Shown here piece after piece: positions 27,156-35,548 of a DNA stretch of 64,000 bases (positions are counted from its first letter, which is position 1; the number at the start of each line of letters is the position of its first letter). Both the position numbers and the translations under genes were made by a program. The stretch is from contig NZ_FYEY01000001.1 of assembly GCF_900187385.1 (NCBI RefSeq), forward strand, positions 186,001 to 250,000, in the 5' to 3' direction. The DNA is from Streptomyces sp. 2114.4. GTDB lineage: Bacteria; Actinomycetota; Actinomycetes; Streptomycetales; Streptomycetaceae. The notes under the pieces were generated by a model, which saw nothing but the letters and a program-made list of their open reading frames with translations, searched no databases and was not told the DNA's origin.

Positions 27156-28741
27156 GCGAGCCACACCTTGTCGAAGCGGGCCCAGTCGAGCGTGTTCGCG
27201 GGGGAGGTGTGCGCCACTCCGCGGACCGTGCGGGCGGTGCCCAGGATCCAGTCGGCGAAGCCCCAGACCAGGAAGCCGCCCTCGGCGTGCAGCCGGCGCT
27301 GCATGCGCGCGTACACGGCGGCCCGGTCCTGCGGGTTCTTGGTGGACTGGGCCTGCTGGTAGAGCGCGTCGAAGTCCTTGTGCCGCCACTGGGTGGCGTT
27401 GGTGGGGGAACCGGACAGCAGCCGCTGGGAGAAGTGTGACTCGATGGGCATCGCTCCGGAGCGGTAGCAGCACAGGGTTCCGGAATCGAGGGTGTCCTGC
27501 CAGTAGCTGTCCTTGCTGCCCATCGCCACCTTCACCCGTACTCCGGCCCGGGCGGCCTGGTCGCGGAAGATGGCGGCGGCCTCGGTGAAGCCGGCCGCGG
27601 CGGCGGAGGTGTCCAGGGTGACCCGCAGTCCGTCGGCGCCCGCCCGTTTCAGCAGATGGCGGGCCCGGTCCAGGTCCTGTGCGCGCTGCGGCAGGCCGTC
27701 CGCGTAGTACTCGTACCCCTTGCCGAACAGGTCGTTGCCGATCACACCGGCGCCGGAGAGCGCGCCGTCGACGAGTTCCCTGCGGTCGGCGAGGAGGAAG
27801 AACGCCTCGCGCACCCGCTTGTCGTCGAACGGTGCCCGGTCGGTCTTCATCGCGAAGGCCTGCATCGCGCTGTTGCGCAGCCGTACGATCTCGATCTGGC
27901 CCTTGCCCTCGTGTGCGCGGGCCGTCGTCGGCGTCAGCTCGTGGGCGTACTCGATCTGGCCGCCCAGCAGGGAGTTGAGGCGCGCGGACTCCTCATTGGC
28001 GACCAGGAACTCCAGTTGGTCCAGATGGGGCGCCCCCTCCCAGTAGTCGTCGTTGCGCCGGAAGAGGGCGGAGCGTCCCGGCGTGAAGGAGACGAAGCGG
28101 AAGGGGCCGCTGCCGACCGGCGCGCGGTCGAAGTCCTGCGCGCCCTCGGGGACGATGTAGGCGCCGAACGCGGCCAGCAGATGGGGGAATTCGGCCATCG
28201 GCCGCTTCAGCGCGAACTCGACGGTCCGCGCGTCGGGAGCCCGGCTGGCGGTGAGGTCGAGGGGTTCGAGCGAGGCCTTGGCGCGGAACGCCTGGCGGGG
28301 GTCGGTGATGCGGCGGTAGCTGTAGAGGACGTCCCGGGCGGTGACCGGCTTGCCGTTGTGGAAGGACGCCGTGCGCAGCTTCACCGTCCAGCGGTCCAGT
28401 CGGGCGTTCGGTTCCCAGGACGCGGCGAGCCGTGGCTCGGCGGAGAGGTCGGCTCCGAAGTCGGCGAGCTTGTCAAAGAGGGCCTTGGCGCGCGCGGCGT
28501 CGGCGAAGAGGTTGGCCAGGTGCGGGTCCAGGGTCTCGCTCGCACCGCCTCCGGCGAACGCGGCGCGCAGCTTTCCGCCCCGGCGGGGTGTGCCACCGCC
28601 GTCGGCGCCGTCACCGGAGGGGCCGTGGCATCCGGCGAGCGCCGGCGCAGCGACTCCGGCGGCACCGAGTCCGGCCACGGCGAGGAAGCCGCGGCGGCGC
28701 AGGCCGGGAAAGCGGGGGGTGTTGAGGGGACCGTCGTCCAT
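27152..28741 (-). CDS. Family 5 solute-binding protein, Tat lipoprotein
   Basis: A 529-residue binding protein with a Tat motif RRRGFL (residues 15-20) and a lipobox LAGC (Cys38). Tat export of an SBP is uncommon and suggests folding, perhaps with a cofactor, before export. SBP_bac_5 segments include LDPHLANLFADAARAKALFDKL, SFHNGKPVTARDVLYSYRR and the C-terminal GGFLVWGFADWILG. The ATG at 28741 follows AAGGAAA; an in-frame ATG at 28819 would overlap the methyltransferase stop. It starts after the only gap (about 70 bp) in the operon. The likely ligand is the compound made by the upstream genes, free or as a metal complex. Confidence 0.9.
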   Translation of the reverse strand: MDDGPLNTPRFPGLRRRGFLAVAGLGAAGVAAPALAGCHGPSGDGADGGGTPRRGGKLRAAFAGGGASETLDPHLANLFADAARAKALFDKLADFGADLSAEPRLAASWEPNARLDRWTVKLRTASFHNGKPVTARDVLYSYRRITDPRQAFRAKASLEPLDLTASRAPDARTVEFALKRPMAEFPHLLAAFGAYIVPEGAQDFDRAPVGSGPFRFVSFTPGRSALFRRNDDYWEGAPHLDQLEFLVANEESARLNSLLGGQIEYAHELTPTTARAHEGKGQIEIVRLRNSAMQAFAMKTDRAPFDDKRVREAFFLLADRRELVDGALSGAGVIGNDLFGKGYEYYADGLPQRAQDLDRARHLLKRAGADGLRVTLDTSAAAAGFTEAAAIFRDQAARAGVRVKVAMGSKDSYWQDTLDSGTLCCYRSGAMPIESHFSQRLLSGSPTNATQWRHKDFDALYQQAQSTKNPQDRAAVYARMQRRLHAEGGFLVWGFADWILGTARTVRGVAHTSPANTLDWARFDKVWLA

Positions 28742-28811
28742 GGCGGTTTCCTTGCTGTGTGCGGGGCGGAGGCGTGGGAGAGGGCGGCGTCGCGGGAGAG
28801 AGCGGCGGGTG

Positions 28812-29681
28812 TCAGTCATCCCGGGTCAACCGGGCGACGAGGTGCAGCCGGTCCCGGTCGGCGGATCCGCCCGGAGCGTCGCCCTCCTGCCAGACGGGCT
28901 GTGTCCGCGGCCCCGGCCCGTCGTACAGATCGACGGCTTCAAAGCCGTGCGCGGCGAGGAGGTGACGCAGTTCCTGGGGGAAGAGAAGCCGCCATGCGGA
29001 GCGCTGCTCGTACGGCGGGGAGCCGTCGTCGGCGGTCCAGATGCGGGTGCGGCGCAGGAGTTGGGCAGTGCGGTCGACGGACAGGGTGGTGGTGGAGGTG
29101 TAGGTGGTGCCCTGCCAGGTGAAGCCGTGGACGGCTGGGGCGTCGAGCAGGCCGGTGCGGCCGAGGAAGTAGGCGCCGTTGCGCATCTCGGCCAGCAGCA
29201 GGCCGCCGGGTGCGAGGCTGCGCCGGCAGGAAGCGAGGAAGCCGTCGAGTTCGGCGTTGGTGTGGCAGTAGAGCAGGGCGCTGTCCAGACAGACGACGGC
29301 GTCGAAGGGCTCCTCGTGGAGGCCGAGTTCCGGGAGGCCGAAGTCGCGGAGGTCGGCTCGGCGGTAGTCCGGTCCGGGGTGGTGGGTGCGGGCGTGCGCG
29401 AGCATCGCCTCGGAGAGGTCGGCCGCGACGACCGTGCGTCCCGCCGCATGCAGATGTGCGGCGTCGCGTCCGGTGCCGCAGCCGATGTCCAGGACGCGGT
29501 TTCCCGCGCCGTGCCGTCGCAGGCAGTCCTCGGCCCAGCGGCCGGCCAGGCGGTCGGTGTCGGGGAAGCGTGCCTCGTAGAGTTCCGGATTGTCCGTCAG
29601 GAGGTTTTCGTGGCCCGTTTCGTGACGCGTCCGGGATGGCACAGGTACTGCTGCGTCCGGGGTCTCCCTGTGCGGTCTCAC
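28812..29681 (-). CDS. Class I SAM-dependent methyltransferase
   Basis: A 289-residue protein. The SAM-binding motif VLDIGCGTGRDAAHL lies near residues 70-84, followed by VVAADLSEAMLAHAR and FDAVVCLDSALLY, a standard small-molecule methyltransferase arrangement. The C-terminal part (WTADDGSPPYEQRSAWRLLFPQEL) resembles methyltransferases acting on small polar substrates; O- or N-methylation cannot be told apart. GTG at 29681 overlaps the MFS stop as GTGA, so it is translated with the exporter. It could tailor the operon's product or act on an imported derivative. Confidence 0.85.
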   Translation of the reverse strand: MRPHRETPDAAVPVPSRTRHETGHENLLTDNPELYEARFPDTDRLAGRWAEDCLRRHGAGNRVLDIGCGTGRDAAHLHAAGRTVVAADLSEAMLAHARTHHPGPDYRRADLRDFGLPELGLHEEPFDAVVCLDSALLYCHTNAELDGFLASCRRSLAPGGLLLAEMRNGAYFLGRTGLLDAPAVHGFTWQGTTYTSTTTLSVDRTAQLLRRTRIWTADDGSPPYEQRSAWRLLFPQELRHLLAAHGFEAVDLYDGPGPRTQPVWQEGDAPGGSADRDRLHLVARLTRDD

Positions 29682-30982
29682 GCCTTTCCCTCCGTCGCGG
29701 CCTTCGTGACCCTCGTGGTCGTCGTGTCCGTCGCCAACTCCTCGGTGACACGCCCCGGCAGGGCCCGCATCCGGTGCAGCCAGGCGACACCGGCAGCGGA
29801 GACCAGGCCGAAGGCGAGCGCGCACGCCCAGGGCAGCCAGGGCGTACGGGTGTGCTCCCCGGTGTCCATGGCCCAGCCGATGACGGTGTTGCCCACCGCG
29901 GCGGCGATGCCGGAGACCACGTAGAACAGCCCGAAGTACGTGCCGGTGAGCTCGGCGCGGCCGAAGGCGGGGATCAGCTCCATCACGAATGGCTGAGCGA
30001 TCATGACGCCCAGGTAGAGCAGCAGCGCCCCGGCCAGTACGGGCAGTGCGTGCAGGGCGGCGGCCCCGGGGCCGCCGGGCGGCGCTACCGGACCGGCGAC
30101 GGCCATCGGCGGTACGAAGGCGAGTCCCATCAGTGCGAGCCCCGCGCAGATCCACCGTGCCCGGTCGCCGCGCCGCTTGAGGGCGCGCGTGATCCGCAGC
30201 TGCAGCGAGAGGTTGGCGACGGTGCCGACGAGGAAGACGAGGCCTGCCGCACCGTCCCAGCCGGTGGCCCGCCGCGCGCCGTCGGGCAGCAGCAGGTACA
30301 GCTGGTTCTGCAGGGTGAACATGCCGACCATGGCCAGGGCGAAGGCCACAAAGGCGCGGTTGCCGAGTACTTCGCGCCAGTCGCCGAGGACGCTGTTCGT
30401 GGCCGTGGCGACCGTGCGGGCGGGCAGTACGACGGCCTGGGCGACGGTGAGCAGCGCGAAGAGGGCTGCGGCGGTGAGCGCGGAGGCCCGGAAGTCGACG
30501 AGCAGCAGAGCGCTGCCGAGCAGCGGCCCCACCAGCGCCCCGGTGGTCGCGAAGACGTTGAAGAGGGCGAAGGCCTCGGCCTTGCGGTCGCCCGCCTCCT
30601 GGGCGAGGTAGGCGCGGACCGCGGGGTTGAACAGTGCCCCGGCGAGTCCGCTGAGGACGGACGCGGCGAGGAGTACGGCCAGGCCGTCGCCGAGCGCGAA
30701 GAGCCCGAAGCCGACGGTTCGCAGCGCGCAGCCGGCGATGATGACCCCCCGCGCCCCCAGCCGGTCGGAGGCCGAGCCGCCGATGAGGAACAGCCCCTGC
30801 TGACTCAGGTTGCGGACGCCGAGGACGATGCCGACGACCGCGGCGGACATCCCCAGGTCCTCCCCCAGATGCACGGCGAGGTACGGGATGAGCAGGTAGA
30901 AGCCGGTATTGACGCCGAGCTGGTTGAGCAGCAGAAGTCGGATCGCGAGCGGAAAGCGGCGCATCTCGTGCCAGATCTTCAC
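29678..30982 (-). CDS. MFS exporter of the operon product
   Basis: A 434-residue, 12-helix major facilitator. It begins VKIWHEMRRFPLAIRLLLLNQLGVNTGFYLLIPYLAVHLGEDLG and has the MFS motif A-like GGSASDRLGARGVIIAG between helices 2 and 3. The pattern fits drug/siderophore-type H+ antiporters such as those that export siderophores and EDDS-like chelators. Its position between the biosynthetic genes and the importer suggests it exports the product. The GTG start overlaps the epimerase stop as GTGA, and its own stop overlaps the methyltransferase start the same way. Confidence 0.9.
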   Translation of the reverse strand: MKIWHEMRRFPLAIRLLLLNQLGVNTGFYLLIPYLAVHLGEDLGMSAAVVGIVLGVRNLSQQGLFLIGGSASDRLGARGVIIAGCALRTVGFGLFALGDGLAVLLAASVLSGLAGALFNPAVRAYLAQEAGDRKAEAFALFNVFATTGALVGPLLGSALLLVDFRASALTAAALFALLTVAQAVVLPARTVATATNSVLGDWREVLGNRAFVAFALAMVGMFTLQNQLYLLLPDGARRATGWDGAAGLVFLVGTVANLSLQLRITRALKRRGDRARWICAGLALMGLAFVPPMAVAGPVAPPGGPGAAALHALPVLAGALLLYLGVMIAQPFVMELIPAFGRAELTGTYFGLFYVVSGIAAAVGNTVIGWAMDTGEHTRTPWLPWACALAFGLVSAAGVAWLHRMRALPGRVTEELATDTTTTRVTKAATEGKA

Positions 30983-32079
30983 CGCGGTGCCTCCACACCG
31001 CGGGCCGGCTCCGCCGGCGTCCCGGGCGGCGGTGGCCCGCCGCGCGCCGGCCGTACGCCGAGGCCCGGCTGCCCGCCGGCGCCCACCGTGCCGTCGGTGC
31101 CGCCGATGCCGGTCCAGGGGTCGTGGGCGAGCAGCAGGTGGCCGTCGAGGTCGGTCCAGCGGGCGCGGTCGGCGAGGTGGACGGCGGGGGCGAGGCCGAG
31201 GGTGCTGGCGGTGAGGCAGCCGAGCATCAGCGCGGTGCCGCTGCCGGCGATCAGGTCGGCGATGCGCAGCGCCGCGGTGACACCACCGCATTTGGCGAGC
31301 TTGACGTTGAGGCCGTGCACCCGGCCGGCCAGCCGCCGGGCGTCCTCGACACCGACCGCGTCCTCGTCGGCGATGACCGGCAGCGGCGAGCGTTCGGCCA
31401 GCCGGGCCAGCGTCTCCGGGTCGCCGGGGGCGAGCGGCTGCTCCACCGCTTCGACGCCGAGGTCCGCGTAGCGGGGCAGCAGGGCTTGGGCCAGGGCCGG
31501 GGTCCAGCCGCCGTTGGGGTCGAGCAACAGCCGCGCGTCCGGCGCGGCACGGCGTACGGCCCGTACCCGGTCGAGGTCGTCCTCGGGATCCGGGAGACCG
31601 GCCTTGATCTTGAGGACGGAGAAGCCCTGCCGGGCCAGCCGGCCCGCCTGCTCCGCGGCCGCCCCCGGCGAGGTGATGCCGATCGTGCGGGCGGTGGCGG
31701 CCCGCGGCGCCCCCGTGCTCCCGAGCAGCCGGTACACGGGGACGCCGGCGCGCTTGCCGACGAGGTCGAGCAGTGCGGACTCCACGGCCGCCGTCACCGC
31801 CGCGGGCGTGCCGGGTACGGGCAGTTCGCCGGCGCGCAGGGCGGCGAGTGCGCTCTCGGGGTCGGCCCAGCGGGCGAGTTCTCGTGCGGCCCCGTTCAGC
31901 AGCCGGGCGAGGGTGGCGGCGTCCAGTCCGTAGTAGGTGCTGGTCACGGCCTCGCCGTAGCCGTGGTGGCCGTGGTGTTCGATGGTGAGCCACACGGCGT
32001 CGCGGGCCGCCATGGTGGAGCGGGATATCCGTAGTGGTGTGGTGAGTTCGAGTCGTACGGTGCGCTGACTGGCCTTCAC
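30979..32079 (-). CDS. Dipeptide epimerase (enolase superfamily)
   Basis: A 366-residue enolase-superfamily enzyme of the muconate-cycloisomerase-like subgroup. Catalytic lysines are K157 and K159 (KIK) and K260 in NVKLAK. Metal ligands are D187 (DPNGG), E213 (EQPL) and D238 (ADED). The C-terminal D310-L-D312 matches the DxD motif that binds the free amino group of dipeptides, which separates dipeptide epimerases from o-succinylbenzoate synthases. The predicted reaction is inversion of the second residue of a dipeptide. The last 40 residues are a Gly/Pro-rich tail. GTG at 32079 overlaps the upstream stop. Confidence 0.9.
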   Translation of the reverse strand: MKASQRTVRLELTTPLRISRSTMAARDAVWLTIEHHGHHGYGEAVTSTYYGLDAATLARLLNGAARELARWADPESALAALRAGELPVPGTPAAVTAAVESALLDLVGKRAGVPVYRLLGSTGAPRAATARTIGITSPGAAAEQAGRLARQGFSVLKIKAGLPDPEDDLDRVRAVRRAAPDARLLLDPNGGWTPALAQALLPRYADLGVEAVEQPLAPGDPETLARLAERSPLPVIADEDAVGVEDARRLAGRVHGLNVKLAKCGGVTAALRIADLIAGSGTALMLGCLTASTLGLAPAVHLADRARWTDLDGHLLLAHDPWTGIGGTDGTVGAGGQPGLGVRPARGGPPPPGTPAEPARGVEAPR

Positions 32080-33296
32080 GGGGATTCTTTCCGGGTGGTG
32101 CGGCGGGCGGAGCGGGACGGTCCGGCGGCGGGCGCAGGGGCGGGGTGCGGGCCGGGCCCCGCGGGGAGCGGGTCGAGCGGGGCGGGGGACGGGAGGGCCG
32201 GTGAGGGAGGGCGGCGGTCGCCGTCCGCGGCGGAGGGGGCGAGCGGGTCGGCGACCGTCCGGCAGCGGGCCCATCCGGTCGCCTCCGCCGCCTGCGGGTG
32301 CGGGATCTCGACCGGCCGGGTGGCGGCACAGGTCAGGTCCAGGCCGTGGGCGGTGGCGAAGTCGTCGTCGTAGACGCTGCTCAGGTAACGCTGCGGCCCG
32401 TCGGGGAAGACCGTGGCGACCTCGGCTCCGGGATGGACGCGGGCGGCCCACGCGGCGACGAGTGCGACCGCGCCGGTGCTCCAGCCGCCGCTGACGAAAT
32501 TGCCGGCGGCGAGCCGGCGGCAGGCGTCGGCGGACTCGGCCGGGCCGACCCAGTGCACCTCGTCGAACGCGTCATAGGCGACATTGCGCGGGTGGATGCT
32601 GCTGCCCAGTCCCCGCATCAGCCGGGCCCTGGCGGGCTGGCCGAAGATCGTCGATCCGGTGGCGTCCACCCCGATCAGGCGTAGCCGCGGCCAGTGCCGG
32701 CGCAGAGGAGCGACGATTCCGGCGCTGTGGCCTCCGGTGCCGACGCTGCACACCAGGACGTCGAGGTGGTCGAGCTGTGCCGCCATCTCGGCGGCGAGGG
32801 AGCCGTAGCCGGCCACGTTGTCGGGGTTGTTGTACTGGTCGGGCCAGTACGCGCCGGGCAGTTCGGTGAGGAGCTGCCGCAGCCGGGCCAGCCGGGCCTC
32901 CTGCCAGCCGCCCTCGGCCGCGGGCCGGTCGGCCAGTTCGAGCCGGACGCCGTAGGTCCGCAGCAGGCGGCGCATCGAGGGCTCCAGTTCGGCGTCGCCG
33001 ACCAGCACGACCGGGTGGCCGAGCGCCTGTCCCGCGAAGGCCAGGCCGATGCCGAGGGTGCCGGAGGTGGACTCGACCACGGGGGCGCCAGGGCGCAGTT
33101 CGCCGCGCTCCTCGGCGCCGAGCAGCATGGAGACGGCGGCACGCGCCTTCATGCCGCCCGCGCCGAGCCCTTCGAGCTTGGCCCAGAATCCGGGGTGCGG
33201 GCAGGGCAGATCGGTGGTGACGCGCGCGAGCGGGGTACGGCCGAGCAGACCGAGGAGTTCCCGGTTTCCGGTGGGGTGGACGACGGCGGTGGTCAT
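32076..33296 (-). CDS. Cysteine-synthase/SbnA-like PLP enzyme
   Basis: A 406-residue fold-type II PLP enzyme. The lysine that should bind PLP lies in LGAGGMKARAA (normally NPGGSVKDRxA). The substrate loop is STSGTLGIGLA and the phosphate-binding loop is SVGTGGHSAGI. The pattern is closer to SbnA-type 2,3-diaminopropionate/ACEGA synthases than to housekeeping cysteine synthase. By analogy it would replace the phosphate or acetyl of activated serine with an amine nucleophile. About 55 C-terminal residues are Pro/Ala-rich extras. No SbnB-like dehydrogenase gene is present to release diaminopropionate. ATGA and GTGA overlaps join it to its neighbours. Confidence 0.88.
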   Translation of the reverse strand: MTTAVVHPTGNRELLGLLGRTPLARVTTDLPCPHPGFWAKLEGLGAGGMKARAAVSMLLGAEERGELRPGAPVVESTSGTLGIGLAFAGQALGHPVVLVGDAELEPSMRRLLRTYGVRLELADRPAAEGGWQEARLARLRQLLTELPGAYWPDQYNNPDNVAGYGSLAAEMAAQLDHLDVLVCSVGTGGHSAGIVAPLRRHWPRLRLIGVDATGSTIFGQPARARLMRGLGSSIHPRNVAYDAFDEVHWVGPAESADACRRLAAGNFVSGGWSTGAVALVAAWAARVHPGAEVATVFPDGPQRYLSSVYDDDFATAHGLDLTCAATRPVEIPHPQAAEATGWARCRTVADPLAPSAADGDRRPPSPALPSPAPLDPLPAGPGPHPAPAPAAGPSRSARRTTRKESP

Positions 33297-34189
33297 CGGG
33301 CGGCTCCGGGGGCGGCGGTGCGGTAGCGGTGGACGGTGCCCGGTCCGCCGTCGAGCCAGAAGAACGGGTAGGGCTCCGCGCACACCGCACTCACCCCTGA
33401 GCCGAGGAACCGCGGCAGTACCGCGCTGCCGGTCTGGGCGAACATCACCAGGGGCTTGCCGTGGCGCCGGGCATGTTCCCGCAGCGGCTCGAAGCTGCCG
33501 TTGCCGAGCGTCATCCCGGAGGCGAGGACCGCGTCGCAGCCCGCCAACTCGGCGAGCGCATCGGTGCGTACGGGCTCGCCCCACTCCGTCGTGCCGCCCT
33601 TGAGGTCGCACGGCACGTACGACAGACCGCGGTCCCGCAGCGCCTCCAGCAGCGAGTTGACCACCCCGACGACGAGCACCCGGGCGCCGGGCGCGGCGTC
33701 GACCAGTCCGGTGACGGCCCGCGCCCTGGCCCGCGACTTCCGCAGCGACGACCCGGCGGGCAGCGACCAGGGCCGGGCTCCGTTCGCGGGCGTGTGCGGA
33801 CGTACCCGCATCAGATACGCGTCGAGGGCGGCCACCCGCACCGGGCGCAGCTCGTGCTCCAGGAGGCGGGCGAGGTCCGCGCCGACGCAGTCGTCGATGG
33901 CGGCGTCCGGCATCTCGCCGGGCTCCACCGCGCAGGAGCCGACCGCCGATTCGAGGCGCAGGCTCAGCACTTCGTTGCGGTAGCCACCGCCGCGGCCCTC
34001 GTGGCGGACGGCCTGGCGGGTGCTGAAGGCGACGGCGATCCGCTGGGTACGCGGGTCCGGCCCGAACTCGCCACCGAGGACACGGGCCACGAGATCGTCG
34101 TACGACGCGGCCGGGGCGTGGGGGGCGAGGCCGTCGTACGAAGCGGCCGGGGTCCGGGGTGCGAGGGTGCGGGTATCCACCTGGTTCAT
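33293..34189 (-). CDS. DUF4213/DUF364 (putative heavy-metal chelation) protein
   Basis: A 298-residue protein. The N-terminal third fits the enolase-N-like DUF4213 fold (DPRTQRIAVAFSTRQAVRHEG ... ALDAYLMR). The C-terminal part is a Rossmann-like DUF364 domain with GARVLVVGVVNSLLEAL, LAGCDAVLASGMTLGNGSFEPL and a closing AEPYPFFWLDGGPGTVHRY. DUF364 is annotated as a putative heavy-metal chelation domain, but biochemical proof is thin. Here it may handle metal or act as an oxidoreductase-like enzyme in product synthesis. It overlaps the ATP-grasp stop and the PLP-enzyme start by 4 bp each. Confidence 0.8.
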   Translation of the reverse strand: MNQVDTRTLAPRTPAASYDGLAPHAPAASYDDLVARVLGGEFGPDPRTQRIAVAFSTRQAVRHEGRGGGYRNEVLSLRLESAVGSCAVEPGEMPDAAIDDCVGADLARLLEHELRPVRVAALDAYLMRVRPHTPANGARPWSLPAGSSLRKSRARARAVTGLVDAAPGARVLVVGVVNSLLEALRDRGLSYVPCDLKGGTTEWGEPVRTDALAELAGCDAVLASGMTLGNGSFEPLREHARRHGKPLVMFAQTGSAVLPRFLGSGVSAVCAEPYPFFWLDGGPGTVHRYRTAAPGAAR

Positions 34190-35442
34190 CGGTTCACCAC
34201 CCGCACCCGCAGCTCTGCCAGCAGCGCTTCGACGCGCCGGCGCGCGGCCGGGCCGTCGGCGTCGCCGGCCATGACGTGTCCCAGGTACGCGTTGTTGCTG
34301 CCGGCTTCCTTGACCGCCGTTCCGGGCTCGGCGAGCTGGAGTTCGAGCACTCCCGGCGCCGTTGCCACGCGGTCACCGCCGTCGATTCCCTCCAGTACGC
34401 CCGCGGTCCGCGGCACCAGGAAGCCGATGGCGGCGCTGCGCAGTCCGGTCTCCCGGGTACGCAGATCGGGCCGCTGTCCCCGGGCCACGTCCACACAGGC
34501 CGCTGCGGCGTCGATGCCGGTGACATGGCGGATCAGTTCGGTGATGCGGTTGCCCGCCGGCCGGGGGTTGACCTCGACCAGGCGCGGTCCGTCCGGTGTC
34601 AGCTTGATCTCGGTGTGCGCCACGACGCCGTCGAGTCCGAGTGCGTCGATCGCCCGGACGGCCAGCTCCCGCGCGGCCGCCGCATCGCCGGCCGGCAGTT
34701 CCGCGGGGAACATATGGCCGGTCTCGATGAAGGCCGGCGCCCCGTCGATGCTCTTGTCGGTCACCCCGATCACCTGGGTGCTGCCGTCGAACGTCACGGT
34801 CTCGACGCTGACTTCAGGGCCGTGGAGCAGTTCTTCGAGGAGGACCAGGGGCGCCCGGTGCTGACCGCGGGCGTTGACGGGAAAGCCGTCGAGCGCACGG
34901 TAGGCACGGGTCAGCTCCGCTTCGTCGTCGACGCGTCGTACGAACATCCCCGCGCACAGGTCCACCGGCTTCAGCACCAGCGGATACCCGATCTCCGCGG
35001 CCGCGGCGGCGGCTTCGGAGCGGTCCGCGCAGACCGCGAAGCGCGGTCCTGGCACCCCTGCGGCGGCAAGCAGCTGCCGGGTGGCGTCCTTGCGGCAGGC
35101 GCTGTCGACCGCCTCGGGCGACGGGCCGGGAAGACGGAGACGGGCGGCGATCCGCGCGACCGTCGGGAGGTAGTAGTCGCAGGAGGTGAGCACCCCGTCG
35201 AAGCCGAGCGCGGAGTGCAGCCGCGCCACGTACGGCAGCAGTGTGGCGCGGTCATTGGTGTCGGCGGTCAGCACATGGCGGGCGCCCAGCAGGGGGTGGG
35301 CGGTGCCCTCGGGTGCGGTGCGCAGGTAGTGGTGCAGGTCGCGGGTGAGGAAGGTGAACTCGTGTCCGCCCTCGCGGATCGCGCGTGGGAGCAGCCGGCT
35401 CATCGCTCCGACCCAGCTCTCGACCATCAGCAGATGAGCCAC
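34186..35442 (-). CDS. ATP-grasp carboxylate-amine ligase
   Basis: A 418-residue ATP-grasp enzyme. The N-terminal pre-ATP domain starts VAHLLMVESWVGAMSRLLPRA. The ATP-grasp core has YPLVLKPVDLCAGMFVRRV, LLEELLHGPEVSVETVTFDG and the metal-binding LVEVNPRPAGNRI. The arrangement matches L-amino-acid ligases (BacD/DdaF-like) that form a peptide bond through an acyl phosphate. As first gene of the operon it probably joins the amino acid produced by the PLP enzyme to a second one, giving the substrate for the epimerase. The GTG start follows AAGAAGGG. The metal-regulator-like box lies 107 bp upstream. Confidence 0.88.
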   Translation of the reverse strand: MAHLLMVESWVGAMSRLLPRAIREGGHEFTFLTRDLHHYLRTAPEGTAHPLLGARHVLTADTNDRATLLPYVARLHSALGFDGVLTSCDYYLPTVARIAARLRLPGPSPEAVDSACRKDATRQLLAAAGVPGPRFAVCADRSEAAAAAAEIGYPLVLKPVDLCAGMFVRRVDDEAELTRAYRALDGFPVNARGQHRAPLVLLEELLHGPEVSVETVTFDGSTQVIGVTDKSIDGAPAFIETGHMFPAELPAGDAAAARELAVRAIDALGLDGVVAHTEIKLTPDGPRLVEVNPRPAGNRITELIRHVTGIDAAAACVDVARGQRPDLRTRETGLRSAAIGFLVPRTAGVLEGIDGGDRVATAPGVLELQLAEPGTAVKEAGSNNAYLGHVMAGDADGPAARRRVEALLAELRVRVVNR

Positions 35443-35548
35443 GTTTTCCCTTCTTCGCAGGCGTTGTCCGCGCATGGTGGCGGCGGCTTTTGACGGGGCG
35501 TCGGCGCCGTGACAGGGGTCGCCGGGCTTGACCGGCTCACACTGTAAA

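Noticed and set aside
23630..35442. Staphylopine/pseudopaline-type opine metallophore assignment
   Set aside because: No nicotianamine-synthase-like or opine-dehydrogenase gene is present; the biosynthetic genes are of different families.
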